A stretch of DNA of 64,000 nucleotides from Thauera sp. K11 (GTDB taxonomy: Bacteria > Pseudomonadota > Gammaproteobacteria > Burkholderiales > Rhodocyclaceae): NCBI RefSeq assembly GCF_002354895.1, contig NZ_CP023439.1, positions 3,038,001 to 3,102,000 of the forward strand, given 5' to 3'. Numbering within the stretch: the stretch's first letter is position 1; every line of letters starts with the position of its first letter. Position numbers and translations under genes: made by a program. Shown here piece by piece: positions 42,735 through 51,111 of the stretch. The notes beneath the pieces are model-generated. The model was not told where the DNA came from, did no database searches, and worked only from the letters and a program-made list of their open reading frames with translations.

Positions 42735-43916
42735 CTAAGGTGCGACCGCCTTGCCGGAACGCGCGATCAGACGCTTCGATTCGGCCGGGCCGCGGAAGAT
42801 CAGCGGCATCTCGCGCACCGCGCAGACATCGGGCCGCTGGGCGCGCTCGACGGCCTCGAGCACCTTGCGGTGGGCGGGCGACTTGTCGCACACCGGGTCG
42901 ACCGCGGCCGCATCGCCGGCGAGCAGGTAGGCCTGGCAGCGGCAGCCGCCGCGGTCCTTCTCCTTTTCCGGGCAGGTGCGGCACGGCTCCTGCATCCAGC
43001 CGTCGCCGCGGAAGCGGTTGAAGCCGGGGGAGTCGTACCAGATCTCGCGCACGCCCATGCCGCGTACGTTGGGAAAGGACATGCCGGGCAGCATCTTCGC
43101 GGTATGGCAGGGCAAGGCGGTGCCGTCGGGGGTGACGGTGAGGAACACGCTGCCCCAGCCGTTCATGCACTTCTTCGGCCGCGTCTCGTAGTAGTCGGGC
43201 ACGACGAAGAAGATGCGGATGCGCTCGCCGTAGCGCCGGCGGCGTTCGTTGGTGATGCGTTCGGCGCGTTCGATCTGCTCGCGCGACGGCAGCAGGTGGT
43301 CGCGGTTGAGCAGCGCCCAGGAGTAGTACTGGCTGTTGGCGAGTTCCAGGTATTCGGCGCCGAGTTCGACCGCCATGTCGATGATGTTCTCGATGTAGTC
43401 GATGTTGAGGCGATGGATCACGCAGTTCATGACCATCGGCCAACCGTTGGCCTTGATCGTCGCCGCCACGCGCTGCTTGAGGTCGAAGGTGCGGGTGTGC
43501 GACAGGAAGTCGTTGAGTTCGCGCGTCGAATCCTGGAAGGACAACTGGATGTGATCCAGCCCCGCCGCCTTCAGTGCCGACGCGCGCGCTTCGGTGAGGC
43601 CCACGCCGGAAGTCAGCAGGTTGGTGTAGAAGCCCAGGCGGCGGGCCTCGGCCACCAGTACCGCGAGGTCGTCGCGCAGCAGCGGCTCGCCGCCCGAAAA
43701 CGCGCACTGCACGCTGCCGGCCGCGCGCGCCTCGCGCAGCACCCGCAGCCAGTCGTCGGTGCCGAGTTCGTCGTTGGTCGCGGCGAAGTCGGTCGGGTTG
43801 TAGCAGAACGCACAGTGCAGCGGGCAGCGGTAGGTGATCTCGGCCAGCAGCCACAGCGGCGGGCCGACCGTCGCAGCAATCTGCGCGCGCGGGTCGAGCG
43901 GCGCTCCGGCATCCAT
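42735..43916 (-). CDS. pqqE: PqqA peptide cyclase (radical SAM)
   Basis: A 393-aa radical SAM/SPASM enzyme: radical SAM motif CPLHCAFCYN (C31, C35, C38), GGEPLLRDDL, and C-terminal auxiliary-cluster cysteines in MNGWGS, PCHTAKMLPG, EPCRTCPEKEKDRGGCRCQA and DPVCDK. It forms the Glu-Tyr carbon-carbon crosslink in PqqA. Starts 2 nt from the pqqD stop. Last gene of pqqABCDE; the 190-nt gap to the convergent response regulator shows no strong terminator. Confidence 0.97.
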   Translation of the reverse strand: MDAGAPLDPRAQIAATVGPPLWLLAEITYRCPLHCAFCYNPTDFAATNDELGTDDWLRVLREARAAGSVQCAFSGGEPLLRDDLAVLVAEARRLGFYTNLLTSGVGLTEARASALKAAGLDHIQLSFQDSTRELNDFLSHTRTFDLKQRVAATIKANGWPMVMNCVIHRLNIDYIENIIDMAVELGAEYLELANSQYYSWALLNRDHLLPSREQIERAERITNERRRRYGERIRIFFVVPDYYETRPKKCMNGWGSVFLTVTPDGTALPCHTAKMLPGMSFPNVRGMGVREIWYDSPGFNRFRGDGWMQEPCRTCPEKEKDRGGCRCQAYLLAGDAAAVDPVCDKSPAHRKVLEAVERAQRPDVCAVREMPLIFRGPAESKRLIARSGKAVAP

Positions 43917-43917
43917 G

Positions 43918-44214
43918 TCACACCTCGATCCAGTGCTGCTTGCGCGCCATGTCGAGGAAGTCGGCGACGTCGGCGTGCAGGCCGCGGGCATCGAAGGCCC
44001 GCTCCAGTTCGGCGACCAGTTCCCCGACCGTGCGGCTGCCGTCGCAGCGTTTCATGATCTCGCCGGCACTGGCGTTGAGCCTGACCATGCCCTCGGGGTA
44101 AAGCAGTACCCATGCCTGCTGGGCGTCCTCCCATTGCAGGCGGAACTTCGGCGACACCTTCGGCCTGGCGGCCGCATCCACGCCGGCGGCCCGATCCGGT
44201 TGCGGTGCGTTCAC
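43918..44214 (-). CDS. pqqD: PqqD peptide chaperone
   Basis: A 98-aa RiPP-recognition-element protein: [43 protein letters not shown] and [16 protein letters not shown]. Delivers PqqA to PqqE. GTG start overlapping the pqqC stop; separate from pqqC and pqqE, unlike the fused forms in some methylotrophs. Confidence 0.95.
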   Translation of the reverse strand: MNAPQPDRAAGVDAAARPKVSPKFRLQWEDAQQAWVLLYPEGMVRLNASAGEIMKRCDGSRTVGELVAELERAFDARGLHADVADFLDMARKQHWIEV

Positions 44215-44987
44215 TGGCGCGGCCCCCTGATCTCGATCTCGCACTGGCTGAGCATGATCGCGTCGGCCAGCGCCCACAGCACGTCGAGCTTGAACTGCAG
44301 GATCTCCAGCGCACGCTCCTGCATCGCCCGCGTCTGGCTGAAGTATTCCAGCGTGAAGCGCAGACCATGCTCGACGTCGCGCCGCGCCTGGGTCAGCCGG
44401 TTGCGGAAGTACTGCAGGCCGGCCGGATCGACCCACGGATACTGCTGCGGCCAGGTGTCGATGCGCTGCTGGTGGATGTGCGGCGCGAACAGTTCGGTGA
44501 GGCTGGAAGCCACCGCCTCCTGCCACGGCCGCCGGCGCGCGAAGTCGATGTAGGCATCCACCGCGAAGCGCGCGGCCGGCGCGACGTGGCGCAGCGAGGT
44601 GACGTCGTCGCGCGACAGGCCCACCGCCTCGCCGAGCCGGACCCAGGCTTCGATGCCGCCCGGCTCGGAAATGCCGCCGATCTCGTAGCCGTCGTGATCC
44701 AGCATGCGCTGTATCCACTCGCGGCGGATCTCGCGATCGGGGCAGTTCGACATGATCGCCGCGTCCTTCACCGGGATCGCGATCTGGTAGTAGAAGCGGT
44801 TCGCCACCCAGCCCTGGAGCTGCGCGCGGGTGAGCCTGCCCTGCGCCATCATGACGTGGAAGGGATGGTGGATGTGGTAGCCGGCGCCCTTGTCGCGCAG
44901 CCTGGCCTCGAACTCCTGCGGGCTCCACGGCGGCAGCGCGGAACGGCGCGTCAGGTCGGCGAGGTGGTCGATGCCGATGGCGCTCAC
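44211..44987 (-). CDS. pqqC: Pyrroloquinoline-quinone synthase
   Basis: A 258-aa haem-oxygenase-like oxidase catalysing the final ring closure and oxidation to [41 protein letters not shown] and [20 protein letters not shown] contain the active-site His and Arg/Tyr residues of the family. GTG start overlapping the pqqB stop. Confidence 0.96.
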   Translation of the reverse strand: MSAIGIDHLADLTRRSALPPWSPQEFEARLRDKGAGYHIHHPFHVMMAQGRLTRAQLQGWVANRFYYQIAIPVKDAAIMSNCPDREIRREWIQRMLDHDGYEIGGISEPGGIEAWVRLGEAVGLSRDDVTSLRHVAPAARFAVDAYIDFARRRPWQEAVASSLTELFAPHIHQQRIDTWPQQYPWVDPAGLQYFRNRLTQARRDVEHGLRFTLEYFSQTRAMQERALEILQFKLDVLWALADAIMLSQCEIEIRGPRQ

Positions 44988-45898
44988 AGGCGGATCTCCA
45001 TGCCGTCGTGCGATACCTCGATGCCGCGCGCGGCCAGTTCGGCCCGCTGCGGGCTGTCTTCGTCGAGGATCGGATTGGTGTTGTTGATGTGGATCAGCAC
45101 CTTGCGCGTCGCTGGCGGCAGGCGGTCCAGCCATTCGATCATGCCGCCGGGCCCGGACTGCGGCAGGTGGCCCATCGCACGCGAGGTCTTGGGCGAGGCG
45201 CCCAGGCGGATCATTTCGTCATCGGTCCATAGCGTGCCATCGACCAGCACGCAATCGGCCTGATGCATCGCCTCCCAGACGTGCGGCTCCATCTCGCCCA
45301 GCCCGGGCGCGTAGAACAGGCGCTTGCCGCTGCGCGTGTCGATCAGCGTCACGCCGATGTTGTCGCCGGGCTGCGGCCTGTCGCGATGCGGCGAGTACGG
45401 CGGCGCGTTGCTCGTCAGCGGCAGCGCGGCGAAGCGCAGGCCGGAAACGCCGTCGATGGCGAACTCGGCCGTAAGCGGCACCTCGTTCCAGGCCACGCCC
45501 GAGTAGTGGCCGAGCACGCCGAACACCGGGTTGCCGGCCGAGAGGTCTTCACGCACGCAGGCGGTGCACCACACCTGCCAGGGCTGCCGGTGCTCGCGCA
45601 GCATGTAGAGGCCGGTGGTGTGGTCGATCTGCGCGTCGATCAGCACGATGGCGGCGATCGCGGTGTCGCGCAGGGTGCGCGCCGGCTGGAGTTCGGGGAA
45701 GCTGCGTATCTGCTGCAGCACGTCGGGCGATGCGTTGAACAGCACCCACTGCCCGTCGCCGCCGCTCACGGCGATCGAGGATTGCGTTCTGGCCGCGGCG
45801 CGGATGCCGCCCCTGCGCACACCGTCGCAATTGGGGCAATTACAGTTCCACTGCGGAAAGCCGCCGCCGGCGGCGGAACCTAGGACATGGACTCTCAT
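44984..45898 (-). CDS. pqqB: PQQ biosynthesis protein PqqB
   Basis: A 304-aa metallo-beta-lactamase-fold protein: [20 protein letters not shown], with the CNCPNC zinc site near residues 19-24, [14 protein letters not shown] and [11 protein letters not shown]. It hydroxylates the PqqE/protease-processed intermediate. Preceded by a 59-nt gap containing a strong hairpin after pqqA. Confidence 0.96.
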   Translation of the reverse strand: MRVHVLGSAAGGGFPQWNCNCPNCDGVRRGGIRAAARTQSSIAVSGGDGQWVLFNASPDVLQQIRSFPELQPARTLRDTAIAAIVLIDAQIDHTTGLYMLREHRQPWQVWCTACVREDLSAGNPVFGVLGHYSGVAWNEVPLTAEFAIDGVSGLRFAALPLTSNAPPYSPHRDRPQPGDNIGVTLIDTRSGKRLFYAPGLGEMEPHVWEAMHQADCVLVDGTLWTDDEMIRLGASPKTSRAMGHLPQSGPGGMIEWLDRLPPATRKVLIHINNTNPILDEDSPQRAELAARGIEVSHDGMEIRL

Positions 45899-45907
45899 GG
45901 GCGGTCG

Positions 45908-45949
45908 GCCTTCGGCGGGCTCGCCGTCTCCGACTCGCCCGCCGAAGGC
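45908..45949 (-). terminator. Attenuator-like hairpin between pqqA and pqqB
   Basis: Perfect 13-bp stem GCCTTCGGCGGGC / GCCCGCCGAAGGC around a 16-nt loop, no T tract. Probably an RNA processing or partial termination site that leaves excess short pqqA transcript, as is known for other pqq operons. Confidence 0.6.
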
Positions 45950-45957
45950 ATCGGCGC

Positions 45958-46032
45958 TCAGCGCGTCGCGATGTACATGGTGATTTCAAAGCCGAAGCGG
46001 AAGTCGCTGGCTGTCGGGGTTTCCCATTTCAT
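45958..46032 (-). CDS. pqqA: PqqA precursor peptide
   Basis: A 24-residue peptide, MKWETPTASDFRFGFEITMY followed by IATR. Glu16 and Tyr20 in the E-x3-Y motif are the residues crosslinked by PqqE to become PQQ. GGAG lies eight bases before the ATG. Too short for normal gene calling but certain from motif and position at the head of pqqBCDE. Confidence 0.97.
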   Translation of the reverse strand: MKWETPTASDFRFGFEITMYIATR

Positions 46033-46140
46033 GATCGGTCTCCGGTCTCGCAGTTATGTGGAAGGTGTGCCCGCCGCGTGCCGGGACGGACACACGGTGG
46101 CACGTCCATACGATAGCGATCCGCGGCAACCCGCCGCATC

Positions 46141-46179
46141 CGGAAATTCCGTGAAACGGCCTCATGATTTTCATGAGGC
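46141..46179. promoter_or_regulatory. Two palindromes in the pqqA/hydrolase divergent promoter region
   Basis: CGGAAATTCCG at 46141-46151 and GCCTCATG-N5-CATGAGGC at 46159-46179, about 110-150 nt upstream of pqqA and 55-95 nt upstream of the divergent hydrolase. Both are good candidates for regulator binding; no known consensus is recognised. Confidence 0.35.
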
Positions 46180-46234
46180 GGTCGCGATGGAGGACTTCGC
46201 GCCGGTGCGCGGCACGGGCGGCTAAGATGCAGCC

Positions 46235-47302
46235 ATGACGATCCGAACCCCAGGCGACGCAGCACGGCCGGCCGCGCCGGCGGCCCCGGACGACGCGACG
46301 GCCGGCGCCGTGCCATGCGGCGGCGAAGCGCGCTCCCCGGCGATGGAGCCCATCGACCGCGGCTGGCTGGACGTCGGCGATGGCCACCGCATCCATTACG
46401 AGCAGTGCGGCGCGGCCGACGGGCCTGCCGCCGTCTTCCTGCACGGCGGCCCGGGCAGCGGCTGCAGCCCGCGGCACCGGGGCCTGCCGGGCCCCGGCTG
46501 GCGCGTCGTGCTGTTCGACCAGCGCGGCTGTGGCCGCAGCACACCGCATGGAGAATGCCGGTCGAACACCACCGCCGACCTCGTCGCCGACATCGAACGG
46601 CTGCGGACGCACCTGGGCATCGACCGCTGGCTGGTCTTCGGCGGCTCCTGGGGCGCCAGCCTCGCGCTGGCCTACTGCGCGCAGCACCGCGACGCCTGCC
46701 TGGGCGCCATCCTGCGCGGCATCTTCCTGACCGGAGCCGGCGACATCGACTGGTTCTTCAACGGCGCCGGCCAGTTGCTCCCCGAACACTGGGCGACACT
46801 CGCCGCCATCGCACCGCCGGACCGCAGGACGGCACTGGCAGCCTGGTATTTCGACGCGGTTGCCGGCGAAGACGAGGAAGTCCGCATCGACGCGGTGCGA
46901 CGCTGGATGGACTGGGAGGAAGCGCTGTCCCGCCCCGGCTCGCCACCCCCGCCCGCCGGCACGGCGAGCCGCGAGGCAGCCTCGGCGCGGATCGCCAAGT
47001 ATCGGCTGCAGGCGCACTACCTGCGCCGCGAGTGCTTCATGGGCGAGTCGCGCGCACTCGATTTCGCCCGCGGCATGCAAGGGCTGCCGACGGCGATCCT
47101 GCACGGCCGTCTGGACCTGGTGTGCAGGCCCTCGAACGCCTGGATATTGCACCGCGCCCTGCCCGGCAGCCGCCTGCAGTTCGTCGACGGCGCCGGACAC
47201 AGCCCGTTCGACACGCCGATGGCACAGGCCCTGGCAGCAGCGGGCAGGCATTTCCTAGCCCACGGCAGCTTCGCCGGCTGGCCGGCCGGTCCTGCAGCCT
47301 GA
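46235..47302 (+). CDS. Prolyl iminopeptidase-like alpha/beta hydrolase
   Basis: A 355-aa protein of the proline iminopeptidase family: VFLHGGPGSGCSPRHRGL (oxyanion loop), VVLFDQRGCGRSTPHG, the nucleophile elbow GGSWGASLAL (Ser), and a catalytic His in DGAGHSPFD. The first 37 residues are low complexity. Divergent from pqqA. Since no pqqF protease is present, it could help degrade the processed PqqA peptide, but that is inference. A TAAGAT box at 46223-46228 is only six bases from the ATG. Confidence 0.85.
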   Translation: MTIRTPGDAARPAAPAAPDDATAGAVPCGGEARSPAMEPIDRGWLDVGDGHRIHYEQCGAADGPAAVFLHGGPGSGCSPRHRGLPGPGWRVVLFDQRGCGRSTPHGECRSNTTADLVADIERLRTHLGIDRWLVFGGSWGASLALAYCAQHRDACLGAILRGIFLTGAGDIDWFFNGAGQLLPEHWATLAAIAPPDRRTALAAWYFDAVAGEDEEVRIDAVRRWMDWEEALSRPGSPPPPAGTASREAASARIAKYRLQAHYLRRECFMGESRALDFARGMQGLPTAILHGRLDLVCRPSNAWILHRALPGSRLQFVDGAGHSPFDTPMAQALAAAGRHFLAHGSFAGWPAGPAA

Positions 47303-47403
47303 ACCCGGCCGGCGCGGGCCTGACGCGCATCGCGCCTGCCCGCCGGCATCTTTCTTCATCCGCGGGCGAGGCGTACGGAAGACACGCACGAGGCACCACA
47401 AAC

Positions 47404-47428
47404 AAAAAGCCGCCCGAAGGCGGCCTTT
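47404..47428 (-). terminator. Intrinsic terminator of rplM-rpsI
   Basis: Minus strand: GCCGCC-TTCG-GGCGGC stem with a stable tetraloop, flanked by AAAG and followed by TTTTTG. Located 24 nt after rpsI. Confidence 0.92.
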
Positions 47429-47451
47429 CGCTTTGGCGCAAACGCGGGAAA

Positions 47452-47844
47452 TCAGCGCTTCGAGAACTGCTTCGCGCGGCGCGCCTTGCGCAGACCGACC
47501 TTCTTGCGCTCGACTTCGCGGGCATCGCGGGTCACGAAACCGGCGGCACGCAGTTCGGGCTTCAGCTCGGCGCTGTAGTCGATCAGCGCGCGGGTGATGC
47601 CGTGACGGACGGCACCGGCCTGGCCGGATTCGCCACCGCCGACGACGTTGACCAAGATGTCGAACTTGCCTTCGCTGCCGGTCAGGACCAGCGGCTGGCG
47701 CACGATCATGCGGCCAGTTTCACGCGAGAAGAATTCGTCGACCGGCTTGCCGTTGACGACGATGTTGCCGGTGCCCGGCTTGATGAACACACGGGCAACC
47801 GCAGTCTTGCGGCGGCCGGTTCCGTAGTTGTAAGTCACAGCCAT
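47452..47844 (-). CDS. rpsI: 30S ribosomal protein S9
   Basis: A 130-aa protein: [20 protein letters not shown] at the start and the C-terminal [16 protein letters not shown] tail that reaches the decoding centre. Normal length. Second gene of the rplM-rpsI operon, 13 nt downstream of rplM. Confidence 0.99.
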   Translation of the reverse strand: MAVTYNYGTGRRKTAVARVFIKPGTGNIVVNGKPVDEFFSRETGRMIVRQPLVLTGSEGKFDILVNVVGGGESGQAGAVRHGITRALIDYSAELKPELRAAGFVTRDAREVERKKVGLRKARRAKQFSKR

Positions 47845-47857
47845 TTGACGGCTCCTG

Positions 47858-48286
47858 TCAGATCTCGAGAACTTGGGGCTGCTGGGCGGTATGCGGATGC
47901 GACGGACCCGCGTAGCACTTCAGCTTCTTCAGCATTGCGTAGCCCAGCGGGCCCTTCGGCAGCATGCCCTTCACGGCCTTTTCCAGCACGCGCTCGGGAA
48001 AGCGCTGCTGCAGCTTGGTGAAATTGGTCTCGTAGATACCGCCCGGGTAGCCGGAGTGACGATAGTACTTCTTGTCCTGCGCCTTGTTTCCGGTCACGCG
48101 CAGCTTCTCGACGTTGACGACGACGATGAAGTCGCCCGTGTCGACGTGCGGCGTGTAGATGGCCTTATGTTTGCCACGCAGGCGACGGGCCACTTCGGCT
48201 GCGAGGCGACCAAGCACCTTGTCCGTGCCGTCGACAACGAACCAGTCGCGCTTTACCTCGTGCGGCTTGGCAGAAAACGTCTTCAT
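47858..48286 (-). CDS. rplM: 50S ribosomal protein L13
   Basis: A 142-aa protein: [38 protein letters not shown] and [20 protein letters not shown] are L13 signatures. GAGG lies before the ATG. A housekeeping promoter is visible about 57 nt upstream of the start codon. Confidence 0.99.
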   Translation of the reverse strand: MKTFSAKPHEVKRDWFVVDGTDKVLGRLAAEVARRLRGKHKAIYTPHVDTGDFIVVVNVEKLRVTGNKAQDKKYYRHSGYPGGIYETNFTKLQQRFPERVLEKAVKGMLPKGPLGYAMLKKLKCYAGPSHPHTAQQPQVLEI

Positions 48287-48342
48287 TTGAAACCTCGATC
48301 TTGTCAGGCCTTGCGTGCCGGCCACCAAACGGAAAGCTGGCA

Positions 48343-48372
48343 ATGCTAATGCGAACGGCACCGGCGTGTCAA
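48343..48372 (-). promoter_or_regulatory. Sigma-70 promoter of rplM-rpsI
   Basis: Minus strand: perfect -35 TTGACA (48372-48367), 18-bp spacer, -10 TAGCAT (48348-48343). It lies between rplM and the terminator of the candidate small RNA upstream. Confidence 0.6.
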
Positions 48373-48401
48373 TGGCGCTGCACTCACGGGGAAAAGTAGA
48401 C

Positions 48402-48513
48402 AAAAAAAACGCAGTCCGTTGGGACTGCGTTAAATCCACACCAAAGGAGGAGGGTGGAGGAGACACCGTTTTGGATCCGGCACCGCCTGGTGCGATGCGT
48501 CTGCGACCCGACT
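48402..48513 (-). ncRNA. Candidate small RNA with CU-rich anti-Shine-Dalgarno loop
   Basis: About 112 nt bounded by its own promoter (TTGCCC, 17 bp, GATAAT at 48549-48521) and a strong intrinsic terminator (10-bp stem AACGCAGTCC/GGACTGCGTT, loop, then eight T). Inside, GCACC/GGTGC forms a small 5' hairpin, and CCAAA/TTTGG can close a loop exposing CUCCUCCACCCUCCUCC, complementary to Shine-Dalgarno sequences. No ORF of note. It is separate from rplM, which has its own promoter downstream. The structure is typical of trans-acting regulatory RNAs, but I cannot name a family. Confidence 0.6.
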
Positions 48514-48520
48514 GAGGCGA

Positions 48521-48579
48521 ATTATCCATAAGCCCCCACGGCAGGGCAAGCGATATTTGTTGCATTGCACAACAAATAT
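48521..48579 (-). promoter_or_regulatory. Promoter and operator-like palindrome of the candidate small RNA
   Basis: -10 GATAAT (48526-48521), 17-bp spacer, -35 TTGCCC (48549-48544). Immediately upstream is a perfect 10-bp inverted repeat ATATTTGTTG-N7-CAACAAATAT at 48553-48579, centred near -53, a position suited to an activator. AT content is far above the surroundings. Confidence 0.5.
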
Positions 48580-48721
48580 TTCGATCAATAAATAAGCCCC
48601 CCTTATATTTATCGAATCCCTTGATTCATCTCAATTCCAGCGGATTCCGGGGCAGCCGCCAGCGGCAATGCCTGCGTCGGAACTATCCATTTGTGATGCA
48701 CGTTGCGGCGCTGCAGCCATA

Positions 48722-48762
48722 CGCAACGGTATCGGCGCCGCTCCGGCGCCGATACCGTTGCG
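48722..48762. repeat. Perfect 19-bp inverted repeat
   Basis: CGCAACGGTATCGGCGCCG and its exact reverse complement separated by 3 bases, in the non-coding region between the small RNA and the OsmC gene. No T tract on either side, so not a typical terminator; could be a REP-like element or a protein site. Confidence 0.6.
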
Positions 48763-48875
48763 AATCCGTCCGGCCCCTGCCCCGGCGCCCGAAAACGGCG
48801 CACCGTCTCCGGTAGAATGCCGCCCAGCCCCCGGCTGGCCGGCCCTTCGGCCGGAAGTTCATGGAGACGATACGC

Positions 48876-49295
48876 ATGGAATGCACGATCAAGTGGATGG
48901 ACGGCATGACCTTCATCGCCGAGACGGGAACTGGGCACCTCGTGACGATGGACGGCGCGCCCGAAGCCGGTGGCCGCAACCTCGCGCCGCGGCCGATGGA
49001 GCTGATGCTCGCCGGCGCGGGGGGCTGCACCGCGTACGACGTCGTGCTGATCCTGAAGCGGGGACGGCACGACATCCGCGGATGCCAGGTCCGCCTGGAA
49101 GCGGAGCGGGCGGAGACCGACCCCAAGGTGTTCACCCGCATCCGTTTCATCTACACTGTGACGGGCAGGAACCTGAAGCGCGAGACGGTGGAGCGGGCGA
49201 TCCACCTGTCGGCGGAAAAGTACTGCTCGGCGTCGATCATGCTCGCCAGGACGGCCGAGATCACGCACGAATGCGAGATCGTCGACGTCGAGTAG
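48876..49295 (+). CDS. OsmC/YhfA family protein
   Basis: A 139-aa OsmC-fold protein: MECTIKWMDGMTFIAETGTG, APRPMELMLAGAGGCTAYDV and the C-terminal EKYCSASIMLARTAEITHE. Both conserved redox Cys are present (GGC, KYCS), so peroxidase-type chemistry is possible, though the YhfA-like branch is poorly characterised. ATG 48876 has GGAG nine bases upstream; ATG 48861 is an alternative. A TAGAAT box at 48813-48818 is a likely -10. Confidence 0.9.
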   Translation: MECTIKWMDGMTFIAETGTGHLVTMDGAPEAGGRNLAPRPMELMLAGAGGCTAYDVVLILKRGRHDIRGCQVRLEAERAETDPKVFTRIRFIYTVTGRNLKRETVERAIHLSAEKYCSASIMLARTAEITHECEIVDVE

Positions 49296-49361
49296 ATGGG
49301 CTTTCGGCGGACCGGCCGAGCCGCGCGCACGGACCGCAGCGGGCGTGGTCCGCCCTTCGCC

Positions 49362-49982
49362 TCAGACCCAGTAGGTCGTGCGCGTCATGACGCGCGAGGC
49401 GAGCTTCATGATTCCCTTCACCGGCGCAGGCAGTGCGTGCGCCCCCAGCCGTATCGCCGTCTCGGCATGCTCGACCTCGTCGGCCTTCATCTGTTCGACG
49501 ATCGCGCGCGACTTGCGGTCTTCCTGCGGCAGGCTGTCCAGGTGGCTCTTGAGATGGGACTCGACCTGGCGCTCGGTTTCGGCCAGGAAACCGAGATTCC
49601 AGCGATCGCCGAAACGGCCTGCGGCGATGCCGATCGCCAGCGCACCTCCGTACCACAAGGGGTTGAGCAGGCTCTTGCGGCCGCCGAGTTCGGCGATGCG
49701 CCGCTCGGTCCAGGCGAGATGTTCGGTCTCTTCGTTCGATGCCTGCTGCAGCGCCTCGCGGATCGCCGGGTTGCGCGACATCATGGCCTGCCCCTGGTAC
49801 AGCGCCTGCGCGCAGATCTCGCCGACGTGATTGACGCGCATCAGCGCCGCGGCATGGCGGCGCTCGGCATCCTCGAGCGGGGCGTCGGGAAGGTCGTCGC
49901 CGGGGACGGGACGGACCGTGCGTGCCGGCGCGAAAACGGTGCGCAGCGCCTTGTCGAATTCGAGTATCAGTTGGTCGATCAT
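49362..49982 (-). CDS. coq7: 2-nonaprenyl-3-methyl-6-methoxy-1,4-benzoquinol hydroxylase (ubiquinone synthesis)
   Basis: A 206-aa di-iron carboxylate protein. Ligands appear in [18 protein letters not shown] (Glu), [13 protein letters not shown] (ExxH) and [12 protein letters not shown] (Glu, ExxH). It performs the penultimate hydroxylation in aerobic ubiquinone synthesis. The start overlaps the CNP1-like stop (ATGA). Confidence 0.95.
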   Translation of the reverse strand: MIDQLILEFDKALRTVFAPARTVRPVPGDDLPDAPLEDAERRHAAALMRVNHVGEICAQALYQGQAMMSRNPAIREALQQASNEETEHLAWTERRIAELGGRKSLLNPLWYGGALAIGIAAGRFGDRWNLGFLAETERQVESHLKSHLDSLPQEDRKSRAIVEQMKADEVEHAETAIRLGAHALPAPVKGIMKLASRVMTRTTYWV

Positions 49983-50506
49983 GGCCGTATTCCTCTCGGC
50001 TCGCCGGGGTCGCGCTCGCCCTGCAGGCGGCGCAGGGCGTGCTCGCGGTCGCGCGGGGCGACGGGACCGTCGCAGAAGTAATCGTAGGCCAGCGCCGCGC
50101 GCGGCCGATTGTACGAATTGTCGCCGATGCGCTGCCACTCGCTCACCTTGAGCGGCGTCCATTCGCCCCCCGCGCGGCCGCTGGCGTAGATGCGGCGTTC
50201 GCCGGTGGCGCAGCGTATGCCTTCGAAGGTGACGTTCTCCGCCCCGCCCGGCGTGCGCACCACCAGCGCGTAGCGTACGACGCCATCGCTTCCCACGCTC
50301 ACGCTGCGTTCATCGACGAAAAACCGGTTGGGCGAGGCGCTGCTGACGAAGAACGGCCGCAGGCCGGCTTCGGCCGGTGCCGGCGGCAGCGCGTATTCGC
50401 CCTCCGCCCAGTCCGGATCGGGCCCGAGCAGCAGGCCCTCCGCACCGGCACCCGTTGCCAGCACGAGGCCGTAAAAGCATGCGAGGGCCCGGAGGCCCCC
50501 GCGCAT
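49979..50506 (-). CDS. CNP1-like exported protein
   Basis: A 175-aa product with signal peptide ([18 protein letters not shown]) and a CNP1-like domain: [42 protein letters not shown] and [22 protein letters not shown] with a conserved Cys pair. Function unknown; family common in betaproteobacteria. A TTG at 50530, overlapping the upstream DUF3501 stop, could be the real start. Confidence 0.82.
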   Translation of the reverse strand: MRGGLRALACFYGLVLATGAGAEGLLLGPDPDWAEGEYALPPAPAEAGLRPFFVSSASPNRFFVDERSVSVGSDGVVRYALVVRTPGGAENVTFEGIRCATGERRIYASGRAGGEWTPLKVSEWQRIGDNSYNRPRAALAYDYFCDGPVAPRDREHALRRLQGERDPGEPRGIRP

Positions 50507-50526
50507 GTTGCGACGCGATGGGATGT

Positions 50527-51111
50527 TCAAACGCGCAGATCTCCACAGAGCGAGTTACGAATCGCCTCCGGCACCGGATCGACGGCCACGGTGTAGGCGG
50601 TATGGTCGATTCCGACGGCGAGCGCCGCACCCTGCAGCATCGCACGCGAGCGCTGGGGCCCGAGTTCGAAGCGCAGGAAATGCACCGAAGACGTCTTTTC
50701 GGCATTTTCCCGCTCGAGATCCTCGTCTGCAATGGCGTATACCGGTTCGAAGCCCGCCACCCCCACCCACACGCGATCCTCCACACCCTTCAGGCGCGCG
50801 AGCCAGATGCGGCGCTCGGCCTCGTCCGGGAGCTCGATCAGCATGGTCGCCTTCCAGTTCTGGCCATCGGGAACGAGCGGATTATAGGCATCGAGTTCGT
50901 CCCGGATGCCGGCCTCCTCGAAGATGCGCTCGATGCGAAGCATCTCCTGCACCTGGTAGCGGATCGTCAGTTCGTCCTCGAACACCAGGGTCACGTGCTC
51001 GCCGGCATGCAGCGTGCGGGTCTTCTTGTGCGCGATGACCCGCGCGCGGAACTCGGGGCGCTGGCGTGCGTATTGCTCGAGGCTCAGCAGGCTGTCGCGT
51101 GCGATCGCCAT
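50527..51111 (-). CDS. DUF3501 family protein
   Basis: A 194-aa protein: ARDSLLSLEQYARQRPEFRARVIAHKKTR, VTLVFEDELTIRYQVQEMLRIERIFEE and YNPLVPDGQNWKATMLIELPDE are family features. Always found next to the Fe-S oxidoreductase and rubrerythrin, as here, suggesting a role in oxidative stress defence. The ATG shares a base with the Fe-S gene stop. Confidence 0.88.
   Translation of the reverse strand: MAIARDSLLSLEQYARQRPEFRARVIAHKKTRTLHAGEHVTLVFEDELTIRYQVQEMLRIERIFEEAGIRDELDAYNPLVPDGQNWKATMLIELPDEAERRIWLARLKGVEDRVWVGVAGFEPVYAIADEDLERENAEKTSSVHFLRFELGPQRSRAMLQGAALAVGIDHTAYTVAVDPVPEAIRNSLCGDLRV

Noticed and set aside
48402..48433. Reading the hairpin at 48402-48433 as an attenuator of rplM
   Set aside because: A good rplM promoter lies downstream of it, so the terminator more likely ends an independent small transcript; attenuation is not excluded.
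48621..48815. 64-aa plus-strand ORF through the 19-bp inverted repeat
   Set aside because: No Shine-Dalgarno sequence, composition dictated by the palindrome, no homology recognised.
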